From contig NZ_LDWR01000010.1 in assembly GCF_001039005.1 (NCBI RefSeq), forward strand, positions 40,104 to 104,103: 64,000 nt of DNA, given 5' to 3'. Made by a program: the position numbers and the translations under genes. The DNA comes from Burkholderia cepacia. Lineage in GTDB: Bacteria; Pseudomonadota; Gammaproteobacteria; Burkholderiales; Burkholderiaceae. Shown one piece after another: positions 38,617-46,822 of this stretch (positions within the stretch are counted from its first letter, which is position 1; every line of letters begins with the position of its first letter). The notes beneath the pieces were generated by a model, which searched no databases, was not told where the DNA came from, and saw nothing but the letters and a program-made list of their open reading frames with translations.

Positions 38617-39810
38617 TCACACCACGTCCGCCAGCGGCGCGTGTTCGTCCGCGGCAGCTTCGCCGATCACGACGCGCTCGCCGTCCTTCAGGCCGGCCAG
38701 CACTTCGACGCGCACGTTGTTGTTGATGCCGATGCGAACCTTGCGCGTTTCCGTGCTGCCGTCGGCGCGCAGCACGCGCACTGCATAGGTGCCGTCCTTG
38801 TGCTTCTCGCCGAGTGCGGCGGCCGGGATGCTGAGCGCATTGCGCGCGTTGCCGAGCACGATGCTGATCTGCGCGGTCATCGAGATGCGCAGCCGATGCT
38901 CGGGATTCGGCACTTCGAACAGCGCGTTGTAGAACACGGCGGCGTTCGGTTTCGAGCCGCCGCCCGCGCCGCCGCCGAGCGCGCTCTGCGCGTCGGCGAA
39001 GTTCTGCGGCGCCGGCTCGATCGCGCGCAGCTTGCCGTAGTGGCGCTTGTCCGGTTCGCCGAGGATCGTGAAATACGCGGTCTGGCCGGCACTCACGCGG
39101 ATCACGTCGGCTTCCGACACCTGCGCCTTCACGGTCATCGTGTCGAGATCCGCGAGCTTCAGGATCACCGGCGCCTGCTGCTGCGCGATCACGGTCTGGC
39201 CTTCCTGCGTGACGATCGCGACGACTTCGCCGTCGATCGGCGCGACGATGCGCGTGTAGCCGAGGTTGGCCTGCGCGGTTTCGATCTGGATGCGGGCCGA
39301 GCGGATCTGCGCGGCGAGCGACGCGAGGGTCGCGCGCTGCACGTCGAGCGTCGCGCGCGCGGCCTCGAACGATTCGCGCGACGTCGCATCGTCGGGCAGC
39401 ATCGCCTGCTGGCGCCGGAACGCGAGTTCCGCCTGTGTCAATTGCGCGGCGGTCGATTGCTGCTGCGCGCGCAGGCTTTCTTCGCTGGCGCGCGCCTGGC
39501 GCAGCGCGTTTTCCGAGATCACCGGGTCGATTTCGGCGAGCCACTGGCCCTTCGCGACCTTGTCGCCGAGCTTCACCTTCAGCGTCTTCAACTGCCCCGA
39601 TACCTGCGCGCCGACGTCGACCTGCTTGAATGCCTGCAGCGCGCCGGTCGCGAGCACCGCGTTCTCGAGATCGCCGCGCGTGACGGGCGCGGACAGGTAT
39701 TGCGGATGCTTGTCGGGCGCGCAGGCCTTCAGCGTGACACCGACGGCGATCGCGATGACGGCGAGGGAAGCCAGCACGATGCGCCGGCGGCGATGGGTCT
39801 TCTGGATCAT
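38617..39810 (-). CDS. macA: MacA-type periplasmic adaptor protein
   Basis: 397 aa from ATG 39810; the frame upstream lacks protein character. N-terminal membrane anchor (IVLASLAVIAIAVGVTL), lipoyl halves (VDVGAQVSGQLKTLKVKLGD; GYTRIVAPIDGEVVAIV), coiled hairpin between them and beta-barrel/membrane-proximal domains. First gene of macA-macB-nodT. A Gly/Ala-rich loop (ALGGGAGGGSKPNA) follows the barrel. Confidence 0.9.
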   Translation of the reverse strand: MIQKTHRRRRIVLASLAVIAIAVGVTLKACAPDKHPQYLSAPVTRGDLENAVLATGALQAFKQVDVGAQVSGQLKTLKVKLGDKVAKGQWLAEIDPVISENALRQARASEESLRAQQQSTAAQLTQAELAFRRQQAMLPDDATSRESFEAARATLDVQRATLASLAAQIRSARIQIETAQANLGYTRIVAPIDGEVVAIVTQEGQTVIAQQQAPVILKLADLDTMTVKAQVSEADVIRVSAGQTAYFTILGEPDKRHYGKLRAIEPAPQNFADAQSALGGGAGGGSKPNAAVFYNALFEVPNPEHRLRISMTAQISIVLGNARNALSIPAAALGEKHKDGTYAVRVLRADGSTETRKVRIGINNNVRVEVLAGLKDGERVVIGEAAADEHAPLADVV

Positions 39811-40039
39811 GAGAGCGCAGCGAGGATGAAGCGGGCGCCGGCGATGCGTGCGGCCGACCGGGACGATCCGGTCGGCGTCGCATGTCGGGCGCGTTGCCCG
39901 CGACGGCAGCCGCGTACGCATCGCGCGGGCGTGCCGATTCGAATCAGGCGCTCATGGTAAGCGAGGAATTCACGACAAATCGTGTGGAAATTGTGCTGAA
40001 TTGTGCGAACGGCACTGTCGGATCGAATGCTGAGCGCTG
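39811..40039. other. macA upstream region with direct-repeat copy 1
   Basis: No gene. Carries the first 30-bp repeat (39980-40009) about 170 bp before macA. GC content drops sharply right of here. Confidence 0.5.
39980..40009. repeat. 30-bp direct repeat, copy 1
   Basis: Differs at two positions from 41304-41333. Inside it two TTGTGC hexamers lie 10 bp apart (TTGTGCTGAATTGTGC), the spacing of tandem half-sites bound by OmpR-family regulators. Together the copies bracket a low-GC islet. Confidence 0.8.
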
Positions 40040-40306
40040 TCATCGGTGCAATGGGTGGAATTGGCGAGCGAGTTCAAGTATCACGCGCCTGCCCATCTGG
40101 TCACTGTAGAAAACTCGAGAGTTGGCGATTACTTCGTATAGGCCAATGATTGGAGATTTGCGAACGCCTTCTATTTTTAGATCGGGAAATTTCTCTTGCA
40201 GGACCTGCTTCGATTTCGCTTCTTGATCAGCAAATGAAGCGCTGTGCATGACGGCGAGGACGGTGGCCAGAAGCAACGCTGCCTGTAATTTCGAATTTCC
40301 TGGCAT
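40040..40306 (-). CDS. Exported DsbC N-terminal-domain-only protein
   Basis: 88 aa. Signal peptide to about ASFA (residue 26); the rest fits the DsbC/DsbG N-terminal dimerisation domain (KFPDLKIEGVRKSPIIGLYE, then VIANSRVFYSD). The catalytic thioredoxin domain with CxxC is absent; the frame ends at LARQFHPLHR. Either a truncated gene or a free-standing domain. Lower GC than its surroundings; 44 bp behind the DUF1835 gene. Confidence 0.65.
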   Translation of the reverse strand: MPGNSKLQAALLLATVLAVMHSASFADQEAKSKQVLQEKFPDLKIEGVRKSPIIGLYEVIANSRVFYSDQMGRRVILELARQFHPLHR

Positions 40307-40350
40307 GGTAGTTGACTATCGTGGTCCGTGCGATTGCGCGGAAGTGTGAT

Positions 40351-41109
40351 TTACGGGGGCGCCAGCCGTATCTGGGTTTGTGTAATGTCTGAGTCAGTCT
40401 GTTTTTCTATGATGCCTTTCGTGGCTAGCTGCTCAAGTCGCTGGTACAGAAAAATGTCGCCTGGAAATTGCCGGCGCTCGGCATGGAGGTGTTCCATTGC
40501 GCGCAGTACTGGTAACGGAGAGGGCTCCCAGTCGATTGCAACGGAATCGATGATGTATTTGTCGAAACTTGATGACGCGAAGGACTGGAGTTTTCCAGTA
40601 GGGTTGATTAACCTGAAATCGGAATTTTCATTGATCAACGTATTCCATTCTTGAATGTACGCGTCAATTTCTCTCGCCCCATTTATAACGGCGTGATCGA
40701 GGGATTCGATAGGATTCTCGGAGCTCGGTGATGTCGACGTAAAGTGAGTGCTGTTGTGCGGAATCAAGGAGAATTGACGCGGCCTGCTTGTGCTCACCCA
40801 GTGTAGAAAATTTGCATACTCATCGGATGAAGATGCGTGTATCCACGCGTAAATTTCCTTGGGCTCATCGAGGGAAGTAGGCGGGTTGTCAGTTATTGGA
40901 TTTTTGGGCGTATAGCCAAAATGTTCGATAAACCACGATGTAAACGTTTGGGTGCTGCGGTTCTTGAGTGGCCCGAAGTGCCAGTCCCCATTAATGAGAA
41001 TGCATGAATCAGTTTGTTTTTTTGTTGAAACTACAGATGAGGCGGCGTCGAAGGCAGCCTCTGAAAATGTCACGTGAAGTACTTTTGTATGAGATGTGTT
41101 GGGGCTCAT
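40351..41109 (-). CDS. DUF1835/DUF3658 domain protein
   Basis: 252 aa. N-terminal DUF1835 pattern (VLHVTFSEAAFDAASSVV, then INGDWHFGPL) and a C-terminal helical DUF3658 half (LPVLRAMEHLHAERRQFPGD; QLATKGIIEKQ). Function unknown. Codon use is AT-rich and unlike the flanking genes, indicating transfer. GAGG lies about 7 bases before ATG 41109. Confidence 0.75.
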   Translation of the reverse strand: MSPNTSHTKVLHVTFSEAAFDAASSVVSTKKQTDSCILINGDWHFGPLKNRSTQTFTSWFIEHFGYTPKNPITDNPPTSLDEPKEIYAWIHASSSDEYANFLHWVSTSRPRQFSLIPHNSTHFTSTSPSSENPIESLDHAVINGAREIDAYIQEWNTLINENSDFRLINPTGKLQSFASSSFDKYIIDSVAIDWEPSPLPVLRAMEHLHAERRQFPGDIFLYQRLEQLATKGIIEKQTDSDITQTQIRLAPP

Positions 41110-41421
41110 GGAGGTGCCTCGGGTGTGATTTTTTTAATTTGAAGAATGTTAGGTGGTTTTTCAATCAATTATTTTTTTGAGATTGATGAATTGTTTCTAA
41201 GCGTCAAATTGCAAATTTTGTTAAATTAATTTGAGATTGATTTTTTGTTTTATCACAATGGTTCGGGAAGACGCGCCGACTCAAGAGCATCACGGCGCTT
41301 AAGTCGTGTGGGAGTTGTGCTGAATTGTGCGAATACCGCCACGGAGCAGGGGCCGGGCGGCGTCATAGTTGCGATCAGTGAAGGCAGCGAGCGAAGGCCC
41401 GCGCGCGTACCGCGCTCCGCG
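41110..41421. other. AT-rich intergenic stretch with direct-repeat copy 2
   Basis: Bases 41135-41260 are very AT-rich (runs such as ATTTTTTTGAG) and hold no ORF. The second 30-bp repeat follows at 41304-41333, after which GC returns to normal. Likely contains the promoter of the DUF1835 gene. Confidence 0.5.
41304..41333. repeat. 30-bp direct repeat, copy 2
   Basis: 28 of 30 bases equal to 39980-40009, same orientation, about 195 bp before the DUF1835 start. Marks the right edge of the low-GC islet. Confidence 0.8.
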
Positions 41422-42150
41422 TTACCGCTGCGCGGCGACGATCGCCATCATCGGCCGGTCGCGTTCCTCGTCGAGCGCGGGCATCGCTGCGACCTGTTCC
41501 GGCGTCGGCCCCCATTCGTCCAGGTGCGTGAGCGTGAAGCCGCTGCCGATCAGCAGGTTCACGAGCGTGCCGAGCGTACGGTGCTGCTTGACGACGCCCG
41601 GCGCGAGCCAGTCGGTCACGCGTTCGCCTTCGCGCTGGTAGCCGTCGAGCGGCCAGCACCGGTTGCCCTGCGCATCGACGACGAAGCCGGGCCGGCGCGG
41701 CGCCGTGTAGACCGGATGCTCGATCGAGAACACGAGCCGTCCGCCCGGCACGAGCGCGCGACGGATCGTGCGCAGCAGCGTGTCGAGGTGCGCGATGTAG
41801 TGGAACGCGAGCGAGCTGTACGCGAGATCGAACGCGGCATCCGGCAGCGCGAGCGTTTCGAGGTCGGCGCGGCGGTACGTGATCGCCGGGTGCGATGCGG
41901 TCGACGCCGCGCGTTCGAGCATGCGTTCGGACACGTCGACGCCGAGCACGCTCGCCGCGCCCTGGTCGGCTGCCCAGCGGCTGAACCACCCGTAGCCGCA
42001 ACCGAGATCGAGGACGTTGCGGCCGCGCAGGTCCGGCAGCAGCGCACGCAGCGCGGGCCATTCGGGCGCGCCGTCGAGGCCGTGGATCGAGCGGTTCAGG
42101 CGGCTGTAGCCTTCGAAGAAGGCCGGGTCGTCGTAGATATTCTGCGTCAT
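41422..42150 (-). CDS. Class I SAM-dependent methyltransferase
   Basis: 242 aa from ATG 42150. Motif I VLDLGCGYGWFSRW, motif II VDVSERMLERA, motif III LVPGGRLVFSIEHPV. Methyltransferase type 11, small-molecule target unknown. Follows the HD gene by 55 bp on the same strand. Confidence 0.88.
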   Translation of the reverse strand: MTQNIYDDPAFFEGYSRLNRSIHGLDGAPEWPALRALLPDLRGRNVLDLGCGYGWFSRWAADQGAASVLGVDVSERMLERAASTASHPAITYRRADLETLALPDAAFDLAYSSLAFHYIAHLDTLLRTIRRALVPGGRLVFSIEHPVYTAPRRPGFVVDAQGNRCWPLDGYQREGERVTDWLAPGVVKQHRTLGTLVNLLIGSGFTLTHLDEWGPTPEQVAAMPALDEERDRPMMAIVAAQR

Positions 42151-42205
42151 GCGGAGGGCCTCGGGCGAGCAGGACGCGCGGTGTCGCGCGCCCGATACCG
42201 CGAGC

Positions 42206-42787
42206 TTACGCGGGGTGCCTGCCCGCGTCGATCCTGCGTTGCGTATCGGCGTCGACGATGTCGCGGATCGCACTGAACAGCGGCGCGGCGTCGGTATAGC
42301 GCCGGCCGTAGCCGAGATTGAACGCGTAGTCGAAATCGGGCGGATTGCTGCCCTGGTTGTGCTGCAGGATCGTTTCCAGCTTGTCGAGCGCCTTCGCCGC
42401 GCGCGCTTCCGGCGACGCGGCCGCCTCGTATTCGTCCCACAGCGCGACGATCTCGTCGCGTAGCACGCGATCGAGCGGCGCCGTCAGCGTCAGCAGATCA
42501 TCGCGTTCTTGCGCGCTTTTGTCGGGGTGCGCGGCTTGCTCGATCGCGGGGATGTCGCCGTGCAGCGCCTCGCCGAGATCGTGGACGACGCACAGCTTCA
42601 GCAGCTTCAGCGTATCGATGCCGGGCAGCGCGTCGGCGAACACGAGTGCCATCAGGCACAGCCGCCAGCTGTGCTCGGCCGTGCTTTCCGCGCGTCCGGC
42701 CGACGTGTGGCCGCTGCGCAGCACATCCTTCAAGCGTTCGGCTTCGCGCAGGAAAGCGAGCCGCGCGTGGATCGTATTGGGATTCAT
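42206..42787 (-). CDS. HD-domain phosphohydrolase (HDDC2/YfbR-like 5'-deoxynucleotidase)
   Basis: 193 aa. HD metal motif: TAEHSWRLCLMA, VVHDLGEALHGDIPA with H...HD...D. Matches the 5'-deoxyribonucleotidase HDDC2 group, which clears dNMPs or other nucleotides. ATG 42787. Precedes the methyltransferase. Confidence 0.85.
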   Translation of the reverse strand: MNPNTIHARLAFLREAERLKDVLRSGHTSAGRAESTAEHSWRLCLMALVFADALPGIDTLKLLKLCVVHDLGEALHGDIPAIEQAAHPDKSAQERDDLLTLTAPLDRVLRDEIVALWDEYEAAASPEARAAKALDKLETILQHNQGSNPPDFDYAFNLGYGRRYTDAAPLFSAIRDIVDADTQRRIDAGRHPA

Positions 42788-42866
42788 GATCGGAGTCCTT
42801 GCGATGAGCACGCAAGCGTAAGCCGGCCGCGCGCAATTCGTCCACGCATGAAATATGCGCGGCGCG

Positions 42867-43424
42867 CTAGAGCGTCTCGACGAGCCGCGCGGCCGAACCA
42901 TCCGACAGCGTCATCCGCGTCCAGCGGCACAGGCTGCCGCGGATCGGCACGACGCGCGACGCATTCGCGCCGGTGTCGAACTCGACGCTTGGCGGCCCCG
43001 CGTGGTCGTGCCAGCCGAGCGTGTCGAGCGCGGCCTCCATGTGGACGATCTCCGGCGTCGCGTAGCGCCACAGCGACGTGCCGAGCAGCATCGGCAGCGG
43101 CTGCGAGAACTCGGCCGCGCGCGCGGGTGAAGAGGCGAGCAGGCGATGCGTGAGGTCGCACACGAGATGCATGCGGCCCGTGCTGCCCGCGATGAGCCGC
43201 GCAAGCGCGTGGTCGCCCGCGGAATCGAGGCGCGCGGCGAGCAGCCGCTCGGCCGTCGCGCGCTCGTCGGGCGACATCTGCTGGATGCCGGCCTCCCAGC
43301 GCGAGATCGTCGATTGCGCGACGCCGAACAACTCGGCTGCGTGGTTCTGCTTCACGCGGTGCAGCAGGCGCCAGCGTTTCAGTTGCGGGCCGAGCAAGGG
43401 CGCGTGAAGCGGTGCTGCGGTCAT
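42867..43424 (-). CDS. XRE-type helix-turn-helix regulator
   Basis: 185 aa. N-terminal HTH (QNHAAELFGVAQSTISRWEAG), then an unrecognised C-terminal sensor-like domain (about 75-185) with HxV and WHDHAG segments. Likely controls the HD/methyltransferase pair downstream (79 bp gap) or itself. Confidence 0.8.
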   Translation of the reverse strand: MTAAPLHAPLLGPQLKRWRLLHRVKQNHAAELFGVAQSTISRWEAGIQQMSPDERATAERLLAARLDSAGDHALARLIAGSTGRMHLVCDLTHRLLASSPARAAEFSQPLPMLLGTSLWRYATPEIVHMEAALDTLGWHDHAGPPSVEFDTGANASRVVPIRGSLCRWTRMTLSDGSAARLVETL

Positions 43425-43508
43425 GGCGATGCTCCGGTTGCGGTCGTTGTGTGCGCTCGCGTGCCGCGGGCTGTCGACGTCGGCACGGCAGGAGCGCCGC
43501 GCGCGCCG

Positions 43509-44147
43509 TTACATGATCCGGAGGCCGCCGTTTGCGTGGATCGCGATGGCCGCGAACGGCACGAGCACGATCCCGCCCAGCACGAGCACGCCGTCGGCGG
43601 CAACGGTGATCGGCGTGGCGAGAATTCGCAGGCCCATGCCGACGACGGATGGCGATTCCTTGATGGATACCGAGTACTGCTTGTTGAACGGCTGCGTGAC
43701 TCCCTTGTCCTTCGTGGCGAAGCCTTCCGTCGAGTAGCGTTTGCCGTCGATGTCGCCTTCGAGCACGAGACCGGCTGGTTCGGCGACGAATCCGTCGGCG
43801 GCGGCCGCCTGTCGATCGTCGTCCGACGCGTCCTTCGGCAACACGATCCGGTAGTGGCCGGTGACGCTGCCGCCGGTCGCATGAAAGCCGGCAAACGTCG
43901 TGTGCACCGATTTCCGGTAGCCAGACAGCAGTACTGGCCGCAATTGGGCCGGCAGATCAAAGATGTAGTGGTAGCGCATGCCGAGGACGACCAGTTTCTT
44001 GCCGTCCTCGGAAATCATGAATCCGGATACGTATTCGCTGTATGCGTCGTCCTTGTACAGCTTCGGCGTGAAACAGCCCGACAGCGCAAGGCTGCTCGCG
44101 GCGACGCTGGCGGCCAGCAGGCGCCGGCGCGTGATCGATGTGCTCAT
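43509..44147 (-). CDS. Hypothetical lipoprotein
   Basis: 212 aa. RRR followed by a hydrophobic stretch and lipobox LALSGC (Cys25): a lipoprotein, perhaps Tat-exported. Beta-rich mature domain, and a C-terminal hydrophobic segment (ITVAADGVLVLGGIVLVPFA). Unrecognised family. Confidence 0.75.
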   Translation of the reverse strand: MSTSITRRRLLAASVAASSLALSGCFTPKLYKDDAYSEYVSGFMISEDGKKLVVLGMRYHYIFDLPAQLRPVLLSGYRKSVHTTFAGFHATGGSVTGHYRIVLPKDASDDDRQAAAADGFVAEPAGLVLEGDIDGKRYSTEGFATKDKGVTQPFNKQYSVSIKESPSVVGMGLRILATPITVAADGVLVLGGIVLVPFAAIAIHANGGLRIM

Positions 44148-44499
44148 TTCTTGTTGTCCCGTCCGGTGCGGCTCGGTTCAGTGGCTTTCGCCCTCGGAAG
44201 CCGGATTCTCGCGTATCCGCCGTGCATTGTCGAACGGGAAATCTGCCACGGCAGCATTGCCGATTGCACCGTATCAGGCGCTGCAGGCCCGCCGAAAACG
44301 TTTTCTTCAGGCTTTCAACCGGCTCCGCCATATCTTATTATTCGGCGAGAGCGGCACGTGCCGGCCGCCATCGGTCATGTCGATGGCATGACGCGCCGGC
44401 CCGTATTGCCGCCTTTCGAGCGATGCGTTGCACGGCGCGCGATCGACACGACAGGAAACGCGAGGCCGCGCGTTTCCTGAAAAATGAGACGAGGGCGCG
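44148..44499. other. Divergent intergenic region
   Basis: 352 bp between the lipoprotein and the HdeD-like fusion; no ORF with coding character and no hairpin noted. GAGG at 44490 serves the plus-strand gene. Confidence 0.4.
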
Positions 44500-45903
44500 A
44501 TGGTACGACTGATCCTGCTGCTGCTGGGCATCGAATATCTGCGCACCCGCTGGCGCGGGCTGACCGTGCTCGGTTGGCTGTGGGTCGTCGCCGGCGTCGT
44601 CATCTTCGTCGACGCGCTCGACGGCGCGCTGCATTTCCCGATCGAGCTGTTTGCATGGCTGTTCCTGATCGAGGGGCTCGCGACGCTCGCGGTGGCCGGC
44701 AGCGGCGTCGGCGGGCAGCGCATCCTGCGCTACGTGAAGGGGATCGTGGTCGTGGTGGCCGCGGGGCTCGTGTTCGCGGGGCATCACCACGGCCACTTCC
44801 TGCTGTCGATGATCTTCGGCACGCTGTTCCTCGTCGACGGATTGCTGCAGTGCACATCCGCATGGATGGTGCGCTACCGCCGCTGGAACGTCGCGTTTGC
44901 GTGGGGTGTGGTCGAGATCCTGCTGGCCGTGTTCTTCTTCCAGCCGTACCCGACGCACTACGTGGGCACCGTGCCGTACTGCCTCGGACTGCTGCTGATA
45001 TTCGGCGGGATGCACATGCTGAGTCTCGCCGCGCGCGTGCGGCGGCTGACGCGCAATCCCGCATTCGCGACGTCGCCCGCGCCGGCGCTTGCACCCGACC
45101 TCGACGATGCGCGCGACCGGCCGCGTTTCGCGCAATCGGAATGGGACGGCCCGCCGGCCGACGGCGAGCATGCGCTCACCGTGCACGTGTGGACGCCGGC
45201 CGGCACGTCGAAGGCCGAAGCGCAGCGCTATCCGGTGATCGACCGCTACATCGCGGCGGTGGACGTCAACGGCGTGATCTCGACCGGACATGCGGCGCTG
45301 GAGTCGCCGGAGGGCATCTACATCAGCCTGTATCCGGGCGTCGAGATCGATCGTTCTCCGGACGAATTCACGCGTATCCTGCGCGCAACCCGTGAAAACG
45401 ACGTGCCGGGCCTGTTCCAGCCCGACTACGCGACCGAGTCGAACGCGTGGTGCCCGTCCACCGTGCGCGTGCGCATCCGCAACTACGATCCGGCGAAGCT
45501 GGACGCATTCTGGTCGTCGTACCGGCAGAACGTGACGTACAACCTCACTTACCGCAACTGCTCGAGCACCGTGTCGAACGCGCTCGAAGCGGCGCTCGAC
45601 GGCGCGGTGTGGCGGCTGAAGGGTGCGGGTGCCGGGTGGGGCGCGTTCGTGCGGCTGCTGCTCACGCCCGAGCTGTGGGTCGCCGCACAGATCCGCAAGC
45701 GCGCGGTGACGATGGCATGGACGCCCGGGCTCACGCTCGACTATGCGCGCGCGCTCAGCATGCTCGCCGACCCGCGGCCGTTCGCGTGGTGGAAGGTTGC
45801 ACGCTCGGCGGTGAAGGCGATCATGGCGTCGCGCCGCGCGTGGCGCGAGCAGGACAGCGCGGCGCTGTCGTCCGGCGGATCGGAGGCGGCGTCGATGAAG
45901 TGA
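44500..45903 (+). CDS. HdeD-like membrane domain fused to a permuted papain-like (NlpC/P60-type) domain
   Basis: 467 aa. Residues 1-185: six hydrophobic helices in the HdeD/DUF308 pattern (VLGWLWVVAGVVIFVDAL; LLSMIFGTLFLVDGL). Residues about 225-400: soluble domain with GHAALE (His) before NLTYRNCSSTVSNAL (Cys), the His-then-Cys order of circularly permuted NlpC/P60 (LRAT/YiiX-like) hydrolases. Predicted membrane-anchored cysteine hydrolase or acyltransferase. An unusual pairing of domains. Confidence 0.7.
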   Translation: MVRLILLLLGIEYLRTRWRGLTVLGWLWVVAGVVIFVDALDGALHFPIELFAWLFLIEGLATLAVAGSGVGGQRILRYVKGIVVVVAAGLVFAGHHHGHFLLSMIFGTLFLVDGLLQCTSAWMVRYRRWNVAFAWGVVEILLAVFFFQPYPTHYVGTVPYCLGLLLIFGGMHMLSLAARVRRLTRNPAFATSPAPALAPDLDDARDRPRFAQSEWDGPPADGEHALTVHVWTPAGTSKAEAQRYPVIDRYIAAVDVNGVISTGHAALESPEGIYISLYPGVEIDRSPDEFTRILRATRENDVPGLFQPDYATESNAWCPSTVRVRIRNYDPAKLDAFWSSYRQNVTYNLTYRNCSSTVSNALEAALDGAVWRLKGAGAGWGAFVRLLLTPELWVAAQIRKRAVTMAWTPGLTLDYARALSMLADPRPFAWWKVARSAVKAIMASRRAWREQDSAALSSGGSEAASMK

Positions 45904-45909
45904 TCGCGT

Positions 45910-45933
45910 GGCGCCGGACGAGGGCCCGGCGCC
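45910..45933 (+). terminator. Possible stem-loop terminator
   Basis: Perfect 8-bp palindromic GC stem (GGCGCCGG/CCGGCGCC), 8-base loop, six bases after the preceding stop. No T-run, so termination is doubtful. Confidence 0.3.
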
Positions 45934-45997
45934 GCAGGGCTAGCCACTTTACGGCCCGGCGATGTTGCCCGTTATAAAAACCCACAGACGAACAAAA

Positions 45998-46576
45998 ATG
46001 AACAAGACGAGAGCTTTCCGCATCCTGATTCCCGTTTCGCTGGCGCTGGCGAGCGCCGGCCTCGCGCATGCGGCCGAAGACGAGGTGCCGCGCATGAGCA
46101 ACGACGTGTACCGGACGTCGGTGTCGTTCTGCTCGAACGTCGCGGCCGACGACAAGATCGAGTGCCAGGGCGACATGATCGCCGCGGGCAGCCGGATCGT
46201 CGCGGCGATCGGCGGCCTGCCGCCGGCCGCCGCCACGTCGATCGACGAAGGCGCGCGCGACAGGCTGCCCGCGGCGGAGCGCAAGGGCCTCGTGCCCGTC
46301 GAGCCCGCCGCGATCGACAAGGACGACGATCTCGCGGGCCTGGCCGGCATGGTGCGCTTGTGCGACGTCTACGAATCCGAGCCGGCGTCGCGCGCACGGC
46401 ATCATGCGGCGCTGAAGCAGAAGGCACCGGACGCGGCGCCGCGCGTCGAGGCGTTGCTGGCCGATGCGTCGCCGGCGGCGCGCCAGCGCGTCAGCGTCGG
46501 CGTATGGCAGATCCTCGCGCTCGAAGGCCCCGAATCCTCGGCGCGTGCGTGCACGCAACTGGGCGCCGGATCGTGA
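45998..46576 (+). CDS. Secreted hypothetical protein
   Basis: 192 aa from ATG 45998. Signal peptide (ILIPVSLALASAGLAHAA). Mature part mostly helical with four Cys (SFCSNV, IECQGD, RLCDVY, RACTQL) likely forming two disulfides. No known domain. Confidence 0.7.
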   Translation: MNKTRAFRILIPVSLALASAGLAHAAEDEVPRMSNDVYRTSVSFCSNVAADDKIECQGDMIAAGSRIVAAIGGLPPAAATSIDEGARDRLPAAERKGLVPVEPAAIDKDDDLAGLAGMVRLCDVYESEPASRARHHAALKQKAPDAAPRVEALLADASPAARQRVSVGVWQILALEGPESSARACTQLGAGS

Positions 46577-46822
46577 GCGACGGCGTGCTGCCTGAACGGC
46601 GGCACGCGTCAACGGTGTGCCGTATCGGGCAGGACGCGGAATCGGTTCCTGCGCTGGCGTTCCGCTCGGGTATCGAGCGGAACGCCAGCGTGTGACCGCG
46701 CCACAGCACATAATTCGGCCACCTTCACATTCGTGCCATGTTGCGGTTGCAACAATCGCGGGCAGACATTCGACAATCTTGCGGCGCATCCCGCGACCGC
46801 AAGCCTTTTCCGAGGAAACGCC
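46577..46822. other. Intergenic region with strong hairpin
   Basis: Holds the perfect 17-bp inverted repeat listed next and the ribosome site (CGAGGAAACG) of the RNase gene. No ORF. Confidence 0.5.
46652..46690. repeat. Perfect 17-bp inverted repeat (hairpin)
   Basis: Arms 46652-46668 and 46674-46690 pair without mismatch around a 5-base GGTAT loop. There is no T-run on either side. May be an mRNA-stabilising or Rho-assisted 3' structure of the preceding gene, or a copy of a dispersed palindromic element. Confidence 0.75.

Noticed and set aside
36569..38788. 739-codon open frame on the plus strand
   Set aside because: Antisense to macB, low-complexity composition, no start context.
36590..39883. 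Single 1097-codon frame suggesting a macA-macB fusion
   Set aside because: The macB frame is merely open upstream through macA in another frame; macA has its own frame, start and stop two bases before macB.
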